From the NCBI RefSeq assembly GCF_011046555.1, contig NZ_CP049246.1, forward strand, positions 744,001 through 808,000: a stretch of 64,000 nt of DNA, read 5' to 3'. Position numbers and translations under genes: made by a program. This DNA is from Sphingobacterium lactis. GTDB lineage: Bacteria; Bacteroidota; Bacteroidia; Sphingobacteriales; Sphingobacteriaceae. Of this stretch, positions 26,369 to 35,998 are shown piece by piece. The notes beneath the pieces are model-generated. The model ran no database searches, was not told where the DNA came from, and saw only the letters and a program-made list of their open reading frames with translations. The stretch's first letter is position 1, and each line of letters starts with the position of its first letter.

Positions 26369-26755
26369 ATGACAACACAGACAACCTCGGGCGTAAAGAT
26401 TTCGGTAGAATCCACCTATCAAGCGGAATATTCCAATCCGGAAAACGAACACTATATGTTCGCCTATAGGATATCGATAGAGAACCTTAGCGGCTATACC
26501 GTTCAATTGTTGCGTAGGCATTGGAATATCTTTGACTCCATTGGCATGAACAAACAGGTTGATGGAGAGGGTGTTGTTGGGGAACAGCCGGTGCTGGAAC
26601 CGGGAGAAGTACATCAGTATGTATCGGGCTGCAACCTGAAGAGCGATATGGGTTTTATGGAAGGCTATTATGAAATGGTCCGCGAAATGGACAATTCCAT
26701 CTTCCACGTACATATCCCCCGCTTTAACCTCATGGCGAGTTACCGATTGAACTAA
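26369..26755 (+). CDS. apaG: ApaG domain protein
   Basis: 128 aa from ATG 26369; the promoter box at 26327 excludes the longer reading. Single ApaG fibronectin-III-like domain: AYRISIENLSGYTVQLLRRHWNI, GEGVVGEQPVLEPGE and YVSGCNLKSDMGFMEGYY. Linked genetically to Co2+/Mg2+ homeostasis in enterobacteria; molecular function unclear. First gene of a plus-strand run leading to mnmG. Confidence 0.92.
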   Translation: MTTQTTSGVKISVESTYQAEYSNPENEHYMFAYRISIENLSGYTVQLLRRHWNIFDSIGMNKQVDGEGVVGEQPVLEPGEVHQYVSGCNLKSDMGFMEGYYEMVREMDNSIFHVHIPRFNLMASYRLN

Positions 26756-26824
26756 CGCCAATCTTGCTAAGTCATCTACTTGCTACTTTTCATCTAAAAA
26801 AGATAAGTACTGATAAATATTTAA

Positions 26825-26832
26825 TAATTTTG
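26825..26832 (+). promoter_or_regulatory. -7 box for the ABC-F gene
   Basis: TAATTTTG, 29 nt before the GTG at 26862. It overlaps the alternative GTG at 26832, which helps to choose the later start. Confidence 0.5.
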
Positions 26833-26861
26833 TGCTTGGATTATTACGTCAAGACATCAGC

Positions 26862-28706
26862 GTGAGTATATTAAGCACAGAACAGGTAAGTCATTCCTTC
26901 AATGACAGGTGGCTATTTTCAGATTTACATTTCGGATTACTAAAAGGAGACCGAGTGGCCTTGGTCGGGATCAATGGTACGGGGAAGTCTACCCTACTGA
27001 AGATCTTGGCGGAAATCGTTGAACCTACTAAGGGTCGCGTCGTCAAGGAAAAAGGCTTGCGCATCGGTTACTTGCACCAGGATCCGGATTTTTCTGATCT
27101 GAAGACCATCAATGATTTCATCTACAGTGCTGATAACGAACAGCAACAATTAATTAAGGAATACGAACAATTAATTGAAAATCAAGATGTTACATCAAAA
27201 AAATTTCTAGAAGTTACGGAAAAGCTCACTGCTTTGAATGCGTGGGAATATGAAAATAACATCAAGACTATCCTAAGCAGGTTCCAGATCACCAACTTTG
27301 AGCAGCGTATCGAATCATTGAGCGGTGGACAGAAGAAGCGACTGGCTCTGGCCAAGCTCCTGATCGATGAGCCCGATATCTATATCCTGGATGAGCCGAC
27401 CAACCACTTGGATATCGAAACGATTGAATGGTTGGAAAAGCTCCTGACAACGGGAAGTAAGACCGTTCTCTTGGTATCGCACGACCGCTATTTTCTGGAC
27501 AATATCTGTACGGAAATCCGTGAGCTCGACAAGGGCCAGGTCTATACCTATAAGGGTAACTACGCCTTCTTCTTGGAAAAGAAAGCAGAGCGCGAGGCAA
27601 ACGAAATCCTTGCAGCGGATAAGGCCCGGAACCTGTGGCGCAAGGAACTTGAATGGATGCGTCGGCAACCTCAGGCCCGCGGTACGAAAGCGAAGGCTCG
27701 TATCGAATCCTTCTATGACTTGGAGGAGAAATCCAAGGGTCCACGCAAAAAGGACCAGGTAGAACTGAGTGTGCAAGTCGCACGTCAGGGCAACAAAATA
27801 TTGGAGTTGGAAGGCGCTGGATTTTCGGTTCCCGGAAAGACAATCCTCTCCCCTTTCACCTATACGTTCAAGAAGGGCGACCGCATAGGTTTGGCCGGGA
27901 AGAACGGTAGCGGGAAGACCACCTTCCTGAACCTGATCACTGGAAATATCCAGGCCACTACGGGCAAGGTCGACGTTGGTGAAACAACCAAATATGGGTA
28001 CTATCGCCAAGAAGGTTTGCAGTTCCAAACCGACGAGCGCGTATTGGATATCGTCAAGAATGTTGCTGACTATATCGAAATGAAGAACGGCGAGGTCATC
28101 ACGGCTTCCCAACTGCTGACCAAATTCCTCTTCCCTCCGGAGAAGCAATTTGGATTTGTGAACAAGTTGAGCGGTGGTGAAAAGAAGCGTCTTCAGCTGA
28201 TGCGCGTGTTAATGGCAAACCCCAACTTCCTGATCCTCGATGAGCCGTCCAATGATCTGGACATCGACACCCTGAATATTCTGGAAGAGTTCCTGGAGAA
28301 TTACCCTGGGGTACTGATCCTTGTATCGCACGACCGTTACCTCTTGGACAAGTTGACCGATCAACTTTTCATTTTCCCGGGGAACGGCGAAGTCGTGATC
28401 TATAATGGAAACTATGCCGATTACAAACTCGAGCAGGAGGCGCTGATCAAAAAACCAGAAAAGAAAGTAGAACGGGAGAAGCCAGTCGAAACCAAAAAGA
28501 AACTGAGCTTCAAAGAGCAGAAAGAATTCGAGACTTTGGAACAGGAAATCGAAACGCTGGAGCAGACGATCGGCAGCAAGACCGAAGAACTATCGGGCAC
28601 CACGGATCATGTGGAGCTGCAACGGATCGCGAACGAGATCGAAGATATTAAGAACACGCTGGATGAAAAGACAGCGCGTTGGATGGAATTAGCAGAATTT
28701 ATTTAA
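26862..28706 (+). CDS. ABC-F family ATPase, Uup-like
   Basis: 614 aa from GTG 26862 (family start VSILSTEQVSHSF); an earlier GTG at 26832 falls in the promoter box. Two ABC domains: Walker A GINGTGKS and GKNGSGKT, signatures LSGGQKKRLALAK and LSGGEKKRLQLMR, Walker B ILDEPTNHLD and ILDEPSNDLD. They are joined by the P-site linker (about 240-300), and the C-terminus (about 540-614) is a Uup-type coiled coil. No membrane segments: ABC-F proteins act on the ribosome (or, for Uup, on branched DNA). Two parS-like sites follow directly. Confidence 0.93.
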   Translation: MSILSTEQVSHSFNDRWLFSDLHFGLLKGDRVALVGINGTGKSTLLKILAEIVEPTKGRVVKEKGLRIGYLHQDPDFSDLKTINDFIYSADNEQQQLIKEYEQLIENQDVTSKKFLEVTEKLTALNAWEYENNIKTILSRFQITNFEQRIESLSGGQKKRLALAKLLIDEPDIYILDEPTNHLDIETIEWLEKLLTTGSKTVLLVSHDRYFLDNICTEIRELDKGQVYTYKGNYAFFLEKKAEREANEILAADKARNLWRKELEWMRRQPQARGTKAKARIESFYDLEEKSKGPRKKDQVELSVQVARQGNKILELEGAGFSVPGKTILSPFTYTFKKGDRIGLAGKNGSGKTTFLNLITGNIQATTGKVDVGETTKYGYYRQEGLQFQTDERVLDIVKNVADYIEMKNGEVITASQLLTKFLFPPEKQFGFVNKLSGGEKKRLQLMRVLMANPNFLILDEPSNDLDIDTLNILEEFLENYPGVLILVSHDRYLLDKLTDQLFIFPGNGEVVIYNGNYADYKLEQEALIKKPEKKVEREKPVETKKKLSFKEQKEFETLEQEIETLEQTIGSKTEELSGTTDHVELQRIANEIEDIKNTLDEKTARWMELAEFI

Positions 28707-28707
28707 G

Positions 28708-28723
28708 CGTTCCACGTGAAACT
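28708..28723 (+). promoter_or_regulatory. parS: parS-like ParB-binding site 1
   Basis: CGTTCCACGTGAAACT matches the parS consensus TGTTNCACGTGAAACA at 14 of 16 positions, with the inner 14 bases perfect. It lies 2 bp after the abcF stop and forms an inverted pair with site 2. Confidence 0.75.
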
Positions 28724-28732
28724 CCGAACAGC

Positions 28733-28748
28733 AGTTTCACGTGGAACT
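28733..28748 (-). promoter_or_regulatory. parS: parS-like ParB-binding site 2
   Basis: AGTTTCACGTGGAACT, the reverse complement of a parS (14 of 16 positions), 9 bp from site 1 in opposite orientation. Together the sites form a 15-bp-arm hairpin that might also serve as an abcF terminator, but the parS core is too exact to be explained by that alone. Confidence 0.75.
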
Positions 28749-28762
28749 TGAAAGAGTGACAT

Positions 28763-30622
28763 ATGTTCAATAAGTATAATGTAATAGTAGTGGGTGCCGG
28801 TCATGCCGGATGTGAAGCGGCAGCGGCAGCAGCAAACCTGGGTTCATCGGTTCTTTTGATCACCATGAATATGGGGGTCATCGCACAGATGAGCTGTAAC
28901 CCGGCCATCGGCGGTGTAGCGAAAGGACAGATCGTTCGCGAGATCGATGCCATGGGTGGATACACCGGTATCATCGCTGATAAGTCCACCATACAGTTCC
29001 GCATGCTCAACCGTTCCAAAGGTCCGGCCATGTGGAGCCCACGTACACAAAACGACCGCATGCGTTTCGCCGAGGAATGGCGCTGGCAACTGGAGTCCAT
29101 ACCTAACTTGGATATGTGGCAAGATACGGTCAAAGAAGTAATCGTCGAGAACGGAAGAGCCAAAGGTGTGGTAACCTCAATGGGTATCCGCATAGAAGCA
29201 GACGCTGTGGTCCTGACGAACGGTACGTTCCTTAATGGTGTGATCCATGTCGGCGAAAAGAAATTCGGTGGAGGTCGTACAGGAGAGAAAGCAGCAACCG
29301 GACTTACCGAGCAATTGGTATCCTTGGGTTTTGAATCCGGAAGAATGAAAACCGGAACCCCTCCCCGGGTGGATGGACGGAGCTTGAATTACGCGGCCAT
29401 GGAAGAACAGTGGGGCGACGAACAACGCGGAAGATTCTCCTATACCGACGTGGAAATTCCAACAGAACAACGCTGTTGCTGGATCACCTATACAAACGAT
29501 AAAGTACATGAAATTTTAAAAACGGGATTTGAAAAATCTCCGATGTTCACCGGTCGAATCAAAGGATTGGGACCTCGGTATTGTCCTTCTATTGAAGATA
29601 AGATCAATCGCTTCGCCGAACGCGAACGCCATCAGATCTTCGTAGAACCAGAAGGATTCCGCACTGTGGAAATTTATGTGAATGGATTCTCCACTTCCCT
29701 ACCGGAAGATGTACAGTTGAAAGCACTGCAGCTGATACCAGGATTTGAAAATGCCAAAATGTACAGACCGGGATATGCCATCGAATACGATTATTTTCCG
29801 CCGATGCAATTGGACCTTACACTCGAAACCCTGGCCGTGAAACACCTTTTCTTTGCCGGACAGATCAACGGAACAACAGGATATGAGGAAGCCGGTGCGC
29901 AGGGATTCATCGCAGGTATCAACGCCCACCAACGTATCAATGATGAACATGAGTTGATCCTTAAAAGATCCGAATCGTATATCGGTGTCCTTATCGATGA
30001 CCTCGTAACGAAAGGTACGGATGAACCATACCGTATGTTCACCTCCCGGGCAGAACACCGGTTACTATTGCGCCAGGATAATGCAGATATCCGCCTCACC
30101 CCTATCGCACATAAATTAGGATTGGTTTCCGACGAGCGCTTGGATAAGGTCAAGGCCAAAATTCAAAATTCAGATGCCATTGTCGACCACATGAAAGCTA
30201 CGTCTATCGGTATGGCAGAGATCAATCCGATCTTGGAAGAAAAAGGCTCAAGCGCAATCGTACAGAAAACTAGATTGATCAATATCCTGAGCAGACCTCA
30301 GATTGCAATCGAAGACATCGCGAAAGCCGATCCTGAATTCTCGGAATACCTAAACACCTTCGACGAGGACACCATCGAACAGGCAGAGATCAAAGTGAAG
30401 TATGAAAGCTACTTTGAAAAGGAAATGGAGATCGTGAATAAAATGAAGAAAATGGAGGATAAAGAAATCAATCCAGAATTTGATTATAATTCACTAACTT
30501 CACTCTCCATTGAGGCACGTCAGAAACTATTGAAGGTGAAACCGAGGACGCTGGGACAAGCATCCCGAATTTCAGGTGTTTCACCAGCCGATATTTCGGT
30601 TTTAATGGTACATATGAGTTAA
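28763..30622 (+). CDS. mnmG: tRNA uridine-5-carboxymethylaminomethyl(34) synthesis enzyme MnmG
   Basis: 619 aa, full length. FAD-dependent partner of MnmE in modifying the wobble U34 of several tRNAs. Motifs: [18 protein letters not shown] (FAD), [47 protein letters not shown] and [16 protein letters not shown]. The gene (formerly gidA) is a classical neighbour of replication origins. The paired parS-like sites sit immediately in front of it. Confidence 0.97.
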   Translation: MFNKYNVIVVGAGHAGCEAAAAAANLGSSVLLITMNMGVIAQMSCNPAIGGVAKGQIVREIDAMGGYTGIIADKSTIQFRMLNRSKGPAMWSPRTQNDRMRFAEEWRWQLESIPNLDMWQDTVKEVIVENGRAKGVVTSMGIRIEADAVVLTNGTFLNGVIHVGEKKFGGGRTGEKAATGLTEQLVSLGFESGRMKTGTPPRVDGRSLNYAAMEEQWGDEQRGRFSYTDVEIPTEQRCCWITYTNDKVHEILKTGFEKSPMFTGRIKGLGPRYCPSIEDKINRFAERERHQIFVEPEGFRTVEIYVNGFSTSLPEDVQLKALQLIPGFENAKMYRPGYAIEYDYFPPMQLDLTLETLAVKHLFFAGQINGTTGYEEAGAQGFIAGINAHQRINDEHELILKRSESYIGVLIDDLVTKGTDEPYRMFTSRAEHRLLLRQDNADIRLTPIAHKLGLVSDERLDKVKAKIQNSDAIVDHMKATSIGMAEINPILEEKGSSAIVQKTRLINILSRPQIAIEDIAKADPEFSEYLNTFDEDTIEQAEIKVKYESYFEKEMEIVNKMKKMEDKEINPEFDYNSLTSLSIEARQKLLKVKPRTLGQASRISGVSPADISVLMVHMS

Positions 30623-30698
30623 ATATCTGATTATCAGTATTTTAAATAAATATAAAACAACTTAAAATAAAGCGATATAAGACATTATTTTAAATTTT

Positions 30699-32378
30699 AT
30701 GACTCCGTATTCCAAAAAAGATAAAAATTCAGCAGAGCGCTTAAAAAGTAGCTTATTTCAAAAATTACTCTTTTTAAGCTTTGCGATCATGCTATCTTTA
30801 AGTTTCACCCAATGTGCGAACATGCAGAAGCCAACAGGGGGACCCAAAGATTCCATACCACCAAAACTTTTGCAGGTAACTCCGGCGAACCTGAGCAAAA
30901 ATTTCAAGGAGAAAACAATTACCATGACTTTTGATGAATATATCAAAACTGTCAATCCGGGTAAAGAATTCAGTATCTCTCCTGATGTGGAAACACAACC
31001 GATCTATAAAGTGAAGAAAAAGAACTTTATTATCGAGCTACCGGATTCTTTGGAAGCCAACACAACCTATACCATAAACTTTGGAAAAGGTTTGGTGGAT
31101 TACAACGAAGGTAATCCATTTATCAATTACAACTACGTATTTGCCACAGGTGACGAATTGGATTCCTTGAGTATTGCTGGAAAGGTCATGAACGGATATA
31201 CCAAAGAATTCGATCTGGAAAAGGATAAGGAGGTAATCGCAATCCTGATCCCAACCAGCCGCGATACCATATTCGGAAAACGGAAAGCATCATACTATAC
31301 GACCGTGGATTCATCCGGTAATTTCAAATTCAATAATCTTCGCGAAGATACCTACCGTGTATATGCCCTGAAGGATATCAACAACGATAAAATATACAAT
31401 GGTAACGATGAATGGATCGGCTTCCTGAACGATAGCTTAGTCCTAAATGCCAATATATCCGGTTTACATCTGGAATATACAAAAGGTAAACCACAGATAT
31501 TCAGAAATTTAGAGAAGAAGGTAGAAAAAGATGGGGCAGTCCTATTGACCTTTAATAGGCCGTTGGAGGAACCTGACCTACGCATTATTGACCCGCAGAA
31601 CCTCGAGGCCAATAAATTGGTGAAATATTCACCAACCTTGGATACAGCAAAAATGTACCTGGAAAATCTGGAGTTCGATTCACTTAAGATTGAAGTAGCC
31701 GAATATAACGAACCTGTAGATACGATATTGATCCGTAGAGCACGCAATATTAAAGTCGACAGAACGATCGAACCGAAGTTGAACATCGGTAATAAAGTGG
31801 ACCGGATCAAACATATCGAACTGACTTCCTCCTACCCTATCGCTTCGGTGGACAAGAATAAGATCCAGATCCTGGAAGATTCCGTATCCCGACGCAATTT
31901 CCAGTTGCAGCAAGACTCCCTGAATAGAGAAATGTACCATATCCGCTTCAATTGGAAACCGAAACGGAATTACGAACTTGTCCTTCAGGAAGGAGCAATC
32001 CTAGGTCCATTCGATGAAACCAATAAGGAGAGCAAAACACAGTTTACCCTGAACGAAACAGAAAACTATGGCGATATCATTCTGACATTCACAGGATTGG
32101 ATAGTGCCAATAATTATATTGTCGAACTGATTGATGAGAAAAAGGAAAAAATATTCGATGTACGCACGGTAGGACCTGATAATAAACTTTCCTACATCAA
32201 ATTTCCGGGAGGAAAATATACCTTGCGGATCATCGAAGATGCGAACAAGAATGGCAAATGGGATGCTGGAGATGTATTTACCCGGAGGCAGGCCGAAAGA
32301 ATCTGGTATCTGGACAGAACCTTCACCATTCGGGCCAATTGGGAACAGAACGAAACCATTGATGTCAAAATGGAATAG
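30699..32378 (+). CDS. Ig-like domain lipoprotein
   Basis: 559 aa. Hydrophobic signal with lipobox LSFTQC (about Cys39) followed by the Bacteroidota-typical CANMQKPTGGPKDSIPPKLL. Residues about 60-150 form an SbsA-like bacterial Ig domain (ITMTFDEYI, TYTINFGKG); the rest is beta-rich with a late EDANKNGKWDAGD segment resembling a calcium-type loop. Outer-membrane or surface lipoprotein, function unknown. Stands alone 76 bp after mnmG. Confidence 0.82.
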   Translation: MTPYSKKDKNSAERLKSSLFQKLLFLSFAIMLSLSFTQCANMQKPTGGPKDSIPPKLLQVTPANLSKNFKEKTITMTFDEYIKTVNPGKEFSISPDVETQPIYKVKKKNFIIELPDSLEANTTYTINFGKGLVDYNEGNPFINYNYVFATGDELDSLSIAGKVMNGYTKEFDLEKDKEVIAILIPTSRDTIFGKRKASYYTTVDSSGNFKFNNLREDTYRVYALKDINNDKIYNGNDEWIGFLNDSLVLNANISGLHLEYTKGKPQIFRNLEKKVEKDGAVLLTFNRPLEEPDLRIIDPQNLEANKLVKYSPTLDTAKMYLENLEFDSLKIEVAEYNEPVDTILIRRARNIKVDRTIEPKLNIGNKVDRIKHIELTSSYPIASVDKNKIQILEDSVSRRNFQLQQDSLNREMYHIRFNWKPKRNYELVLQEGAILGPFDETNKESKTQFTLNETENYGDIILTFTGLDSANNYIVELIDEKKEKIFDVRTVGPDNKLSYIKFPGGKYTLRIIEDANKNGKWDAGDVFTRRQAERIWYLDRTFTIRANWEQNETIDVKME

Positions 32379-32380
32379 TA

Positions 32381-32893
32381 CTATTCCATGAACCAAGAAC
32401 TATAAAGCACATAATTGTGCGGTAATTTCTTTAATAATTGAAGCTGCTCCGCTGTGAGCGGCTTTATTTTTTTAGCCGGTACTCCCGCATATAGGAAACC
32501 AGATTCACAGACTGTATTTTCCAGAACAACGGCACCAGCGGCAATAATCACATTCGATTGGATATGCGCCCTGTCCATCACGATGGCACCCATACCTATC
32601 AACGCGTAATCATCTATCCTACAACCATGTACAATGGCATTATGACCGATATTAACATAGTTACCAACATCTGTTCCGTTCTTCTCAAACGTCCCGTGAA
32701 TGGTCACATTATCCTGGATATTGGAATAATTACCGATTTTAATGTAATTCACATCGCCGCGGATTACAGCATTGAACCACACAGAACAATGATTTCCAAG
32801 TTCTACATCCCCAACAAGGGTAGAATTAGGCGCTATAAAGCAATCGTTTCCAATTTGAGGGACTTTATCCTTTACGGGCAATATCGTTGGCAT
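32381..32893 (-). CDS. gamma-carbonic anhydrase family protein
   Basis: 170 aa left-handed beta-helix built from hexapeptide repeats. Candidate zinc-ligand His66, His84 and His89 (IHGTF, IGHNAIVHG) are in place, with FNAVIRGDV and AGVPAKKIKPL near the ends. Resembles the YrdA/PaaY group: possible carbonic anhydrase or CoA-thioester-linked role, activity uncertain. Convergent with the Ig-like gene (2 bp apart) and 17 bp after nadB. Confidence 0.88.
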   Translation of the reverse strand: MPTILPVKDKVPQIGNDCFIAPNSTLVGDVELGNHCSVWFNAVIRGDVNYIKIGNYSNIQDNVTIHGTFEKNGTDVGNYVNIGHNAIVHGCRIDDYALIGMGAIVMDRAHIQSNVIIAAGAVVLENTVCESGFLYAGVPAKKIKPLTAEQLQLLKKLPHNYVLYSSWFME

Positions 32894-32910
32894 ATCCTTT
32901 AAAATTAATC

Positions 32911-34503
32911 TTATAGTACAGTATCTTCTAAATAGTCAGCATGTTGTGGATAATCCGTTGTGTAATGCAACCCTCTACTTTCCTTCCTGTGCATCGCGGA
33001 TTTCACGACCAGATAGGCCACTTGGATCACATTCCGCAGTTCACAAAGCTTCACCGATAGTTTCGTGTTCTTATAAAAGGATTCCGTTTCTTCATGCAAT
33101 AGGCCCAATCGACGCATCGCACGATCCAATCGAAAATCGGAACGCACAATGCCCACATAGTCACTCATTAATTTCTGTGTTTCACGTAGATTATGCGTCA
33201 CCAAGATATCTTCATTGGATAATTGTGTATTGGATTCATCCCATGATGGGACATCATCTTGAAAATCGACACCTTGAACTTTCTTTGCGGCATCTTCAAA
33301 TATACGATGTGCATAAACAGCAGCTTCCAATAAAGAATTGGATGCCAATCGATTAGCACCATGCAATCCCGTAGAGGAACATTCCCCACAGGCATATAAC
33401 CCTTGAATGGATGTAGCGCCGTATTCATCCACCATAATACCGCCACAAAGGTAATGTGCAGCTGGACTAACAGGAATGAGATCTTTGGTCATGTCCAAAC
33501 CAACAGAAAGACATTTCTCATAAATATTCGGGAAATGAGAAAGAATATCCGCTTTTGAACGGTGCCTGATATCCAGGTAAACATAATCCAGTCCAGATTT
33601 TTTCATTTCCGCATCGATCGCGCGGGCAACGATATCCCGCGGAGCTAATGAACCACGTTCATCGTATTCCTCCATAAAGGATTCGCCATTCGCACGCTTC
33701 AATATTCCTCCGAAACCACGTACAGCTTCAGAAATCAAAAAAGCAGGATATTCCCTTGGATTGTACAATGCAGTCGGATGGAATTGGATAAACTCCATAT
33801 TCCTCACCTTTCCCTTTGCCCTATATACCATGGCTATGCCATCGCCTGTAGCAATGGTCGGATTGGTCGTACTGGAATAGACATGCCCAGCACCTCCGGT
33901 AGCCATTAGGGTAATCTTGGAAAGGATCTTTTCCACATGCCCCGTTTTGGTATTCAGGGCATATATACCATAGCAATTGATATCCTCCGTACGTTTATCC
34001 ACATGTACTCCCAAATGATGTTGGGTAATAAGGTCTACAGCGAAGTAATGTGTTAATATCTCAATATTGGGATTGGCATGTACCTTTTCCAAAAGAGCAC
34101 GCTCGATTTCATACCCCGTAATGTCCTTATAATGAAGGATTCGATGTTCAGAATGGCCACCTTCCCGCGCAAGATCATATTCTCCGGAAGCTTCCTTATC
34201 GAAGCTCGTGCCATATGCGATCAGCTCGGCAATCCGTTCCGGACCTTCCTTTACCACGTTTTCCACAACTTGTGCATCACATAGCCCATCTCCCGCAATC
34301 AGGGTATCCTTGATATGCTTTTCAAAACTGTCGTCCTCATCCGTCACAACGGCCACTCCGCCCTGTGCATATTTTGTATTCGACTCATCCTCATTGGCTT
34401 TCGTCACAATGAGCACCTTTCCTAGGTCTGCAGCTTTCAACGCGAAGCTTAATCCGGCAATCCCGGAACCTACAATCAAAAAATCTACTTTTCTATCAAG
34501 CAT
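32911..34503 (-). CDS. nadB: L-aspartate oxidase
   Basis: 530 aa. Flavoprotein that oxidises L-aspartate to iminoaspartate, first step of de novo NAD synthesis. FAD motif VGSGIAGLSFAL, KYAQGGVAVV, AREGGHSEHRILH, the ATGGAGHVYSSTTNP loop and HGANRLASNSLLEA are all present; the C-terminus carries the succinate-dehydrogenase-like helical domain. Divergent from nadA, whose product uses iminoaspartate, with the putative oriC between them. Confidence 0.97.
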   Translation of the reverse strand: MLDRKVDFLIVGSGIAGLSFALKAADLGKVLIVTKANEDESNTKYAQGGVAVVTDEDDSFEKHIKDTLIAGDGLCDAQVVENVVKEGPERIAELIAYGTSFDKEASGEYDLAREGGHSEHRILHYKDITGYEIERALLEKVHANPNIEILTHYFAVDLITQHHLGVHVDKRTEDINCYGIYALNTKTGHVEKILSKITLMATGGAGHVYSSTTNPTIATGDGIAMVYRAKGKVRNMEFIQFHPTALYNPREYPAFLISEAVRGFGGILKRANGESFMEEYDERGSLAPRDIVARAIDAEMKKSGLDYVYLDIRHRSKADILSHFPNIYEKCLSVGLDMTKDLIPVSPAAHYLCGGIMVDEYGATSIQGLYACGECSSTGLHGANRLASNSLLEAAVYAHRIFEDAAKKVQGVDFQDDVPSWDESNTQLSNEDILVTHNLRETQKLMSDYVGIVRSDFRLDRAMRRLGLLHEETESFYKNTKLSVKLCELRNVIQVAYLVVKSAMHRKESRGLHYTTDYPQHADYLEDTVL

Positions 34504-34998
34504 GTAAACAATACGGTTAATGCTACGTTTAATTAAAACTGAACCAACAAATTAACAAATAATGTGGAAAACGTGTAAATAACACGTGAATTAAAATTCA
34601 AAACTTTCTTTTATTCCACAATACTAGGGAATTTCACACAAGTATTGATTAAATATTAAGAATATATGTAGCGAATATTAACAACTTCCACACAATAGAC
34701 ATTTCACATAAAAATATGGAAAAAATAAAAGGTGAAAAATAAGAGTCTTGAAAATCAAGAGTTAAGCATCCCAAGGCTGTGGATAAAATGTGAATAAATA
34801 TAGAATATCGACTAAAGGAAATAAAAGTTCACGGATTTATCCCCACTTTCCACAGGCTAATAAACAATAAGATTCTTCTTTAATAAAAAGATTATAATTT
34901 ATTGAAAAAAGGGAATGTGGATTTCGTTTCGTTTTCTTTCTTTACTTTTGTGCTCAAGGAGAGTCCAAGTAAGGAGAGAATCAATTTACTTAAACCAG
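34504..34998. other. oriC: candidate chromosomal replication origin (oriC)
   Basis: About 495 bp of AT-rich DNA between divergent nadB and nadA, much longer than promoters need. DnaA boxes (consensus TTWTNCACA): TGTGGAAAA (34563-34571), TGTGGATAA (34778-34786, perfect E. coli box on the minus strand) and TGTGAATAA (34789-34797); one-mismatch boxes TTATCCCCA (34837-34845) and CTTTCCACA (34846-34854) on the plus strand. The inverted box pairs flank 40 bp and are followed by a very AT-rich stretch (34857-34915), a possible unwinding element. parS-like sites and mnmG 6 kb away and the switch in gene direction support an origin. Position is inference. Confidence 0.6.
34943..34950 (+). promoter_or_regulatory. 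-7 box for nadA-thiL
   Basis: TACTTTTG matches TAnnTTTG, 48 nt before the nadA ATG. It lies inside the longer reading from 34915, excluding that start. Confidence 0.5.
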
Positions 34999-35997
34999 AT
35001 GAATACAACATTTGAAAGAGATCTAGATGCCAAGGGCTATATTGATGTAGCAGTAGACCCAAGCCTGGATATAGTACAAGAGATTGCAAGATTGAAGAAG
35101 GAGAAGAATGCGGTTATCTTAGCGCATTACTACCAAGAGTCTGAAATTCAAGATATTGCAGATTATATTGGAGACAGCTTGGGCTTATCGCAGCAGGCTG
35201 CCAAAACAGATGCGGATGTGATCGTCTTTGCCGGTGTGCACTTCATGGCCGAAACGGCTAAGATCCTGTCGCCGAGCAAGAAGGTGCTTCTGCCGGATCT
35301 GAAAGCTGGCTGTTCCCTATCCGACAGCTGTCCGCCACATCTGTTCGCCAAGTTCAAGGAAAAATACCCGGATCACTTGGTCATTACCTATGTGAACTGT
35401 ACCGCCGAGCTGAAAGCACTATCCGATATCGTCTGTACATCGAGTAATGCCGTACAGATTGTGGAAAGCCTTCCTGCCGACCAGAAGATTATTTTCGGTC
35501 CGGATAAGAACCTCGGGGATTACGTGAAGAAAAAAACAGGTAGAGACCTGGTTTTATGGAATGGTGCCTGTATGGTGCATGAGATCTTCTCCCAAGATAA
35601 GATCGATGCCCTACGTGCGGAATATCCAGAAGCGAAGTTCATTGCCCATCCGGAATGTGAGGAACATATCCTGGCGCAAGCCGACTATATCGGATCCACA
35701 TCGGGGATGTTGAAATTTACGATCGAAGATCCTTCCAGTACATTTATCGTGGCAACGGAAGCAGGTATTCTGCACCAGATGCAAAAGGCATCCCCGGCAA
35801 AGACCTTCATCCCTGCCCCACCGAACAACTTATGTGCATGCAACGATTGCCCGCACATGAAATTGAATACGCTGGAAAAACTATACAATTGCTTGTATTA
35901 CGAGCAACCGGAAATTACGTTATCTGAAGATATCATCGCTAGAGCCCAAAAACCGATTGAGCGTATGCTGGAGATATCTGAAAAATTAGGACTATAA
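34999..35997 (+). CDS. nadA: quinolinate synthase
   Basis: 332 aa from ATG 34999; the upstream extension contains the promoter box. Condenses iminoaspartate with dihydroxyacetone phosphate to quinolinate using a [4Fe-4S] cluster. HYYQ near the start, likely cluster Cys105 (LKAGCSLSD), Cys191 (NGACMVHE) and Cys284 in the CNDCPHM motif. Divergent from nadB and 1 bp before thiL. Confidence 0.97.
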   Translation: MNTTFERDLDAKGYIDVAVDPSLDIVQEIARLKKEKNAVILAHYYQESEIQDIADYIGDSLGLSQQAAKTDADVIVFAGVHFMAETAKILSPSKKVLLPDLKAGCSLSDSCPPHLFAKFKEKYPDHLVITYVNCTAELKALSDIVCTSSNAVQIVESLPADQKIIFGPDKNLGDYVKKKTGRDLVLWNGACMVHEIFSQDKIDALRAEYPEAKFIAHPECEEHILAQADYIGSTSGMLKFTIEDPSSTFIVATEAGILHQMQKASPAKTFIPAPPNNLCACNDCPHMKLNTLEKLYNCLYYEQPEITLSEDIIARAQKPIERMLEISEKLGL

Positions 35998-35998
35998 A

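Noticed and set aside
27315..28148. 277-codon minus-strand frame
   Set aside because: Antisense to the ABC-F gene, which has all Walker and signature motifs.
29177..30159. Several minus-strand frames of 110-130 codons within mnmG
   Set aside because: Antisense shadows of a well conserved gene.
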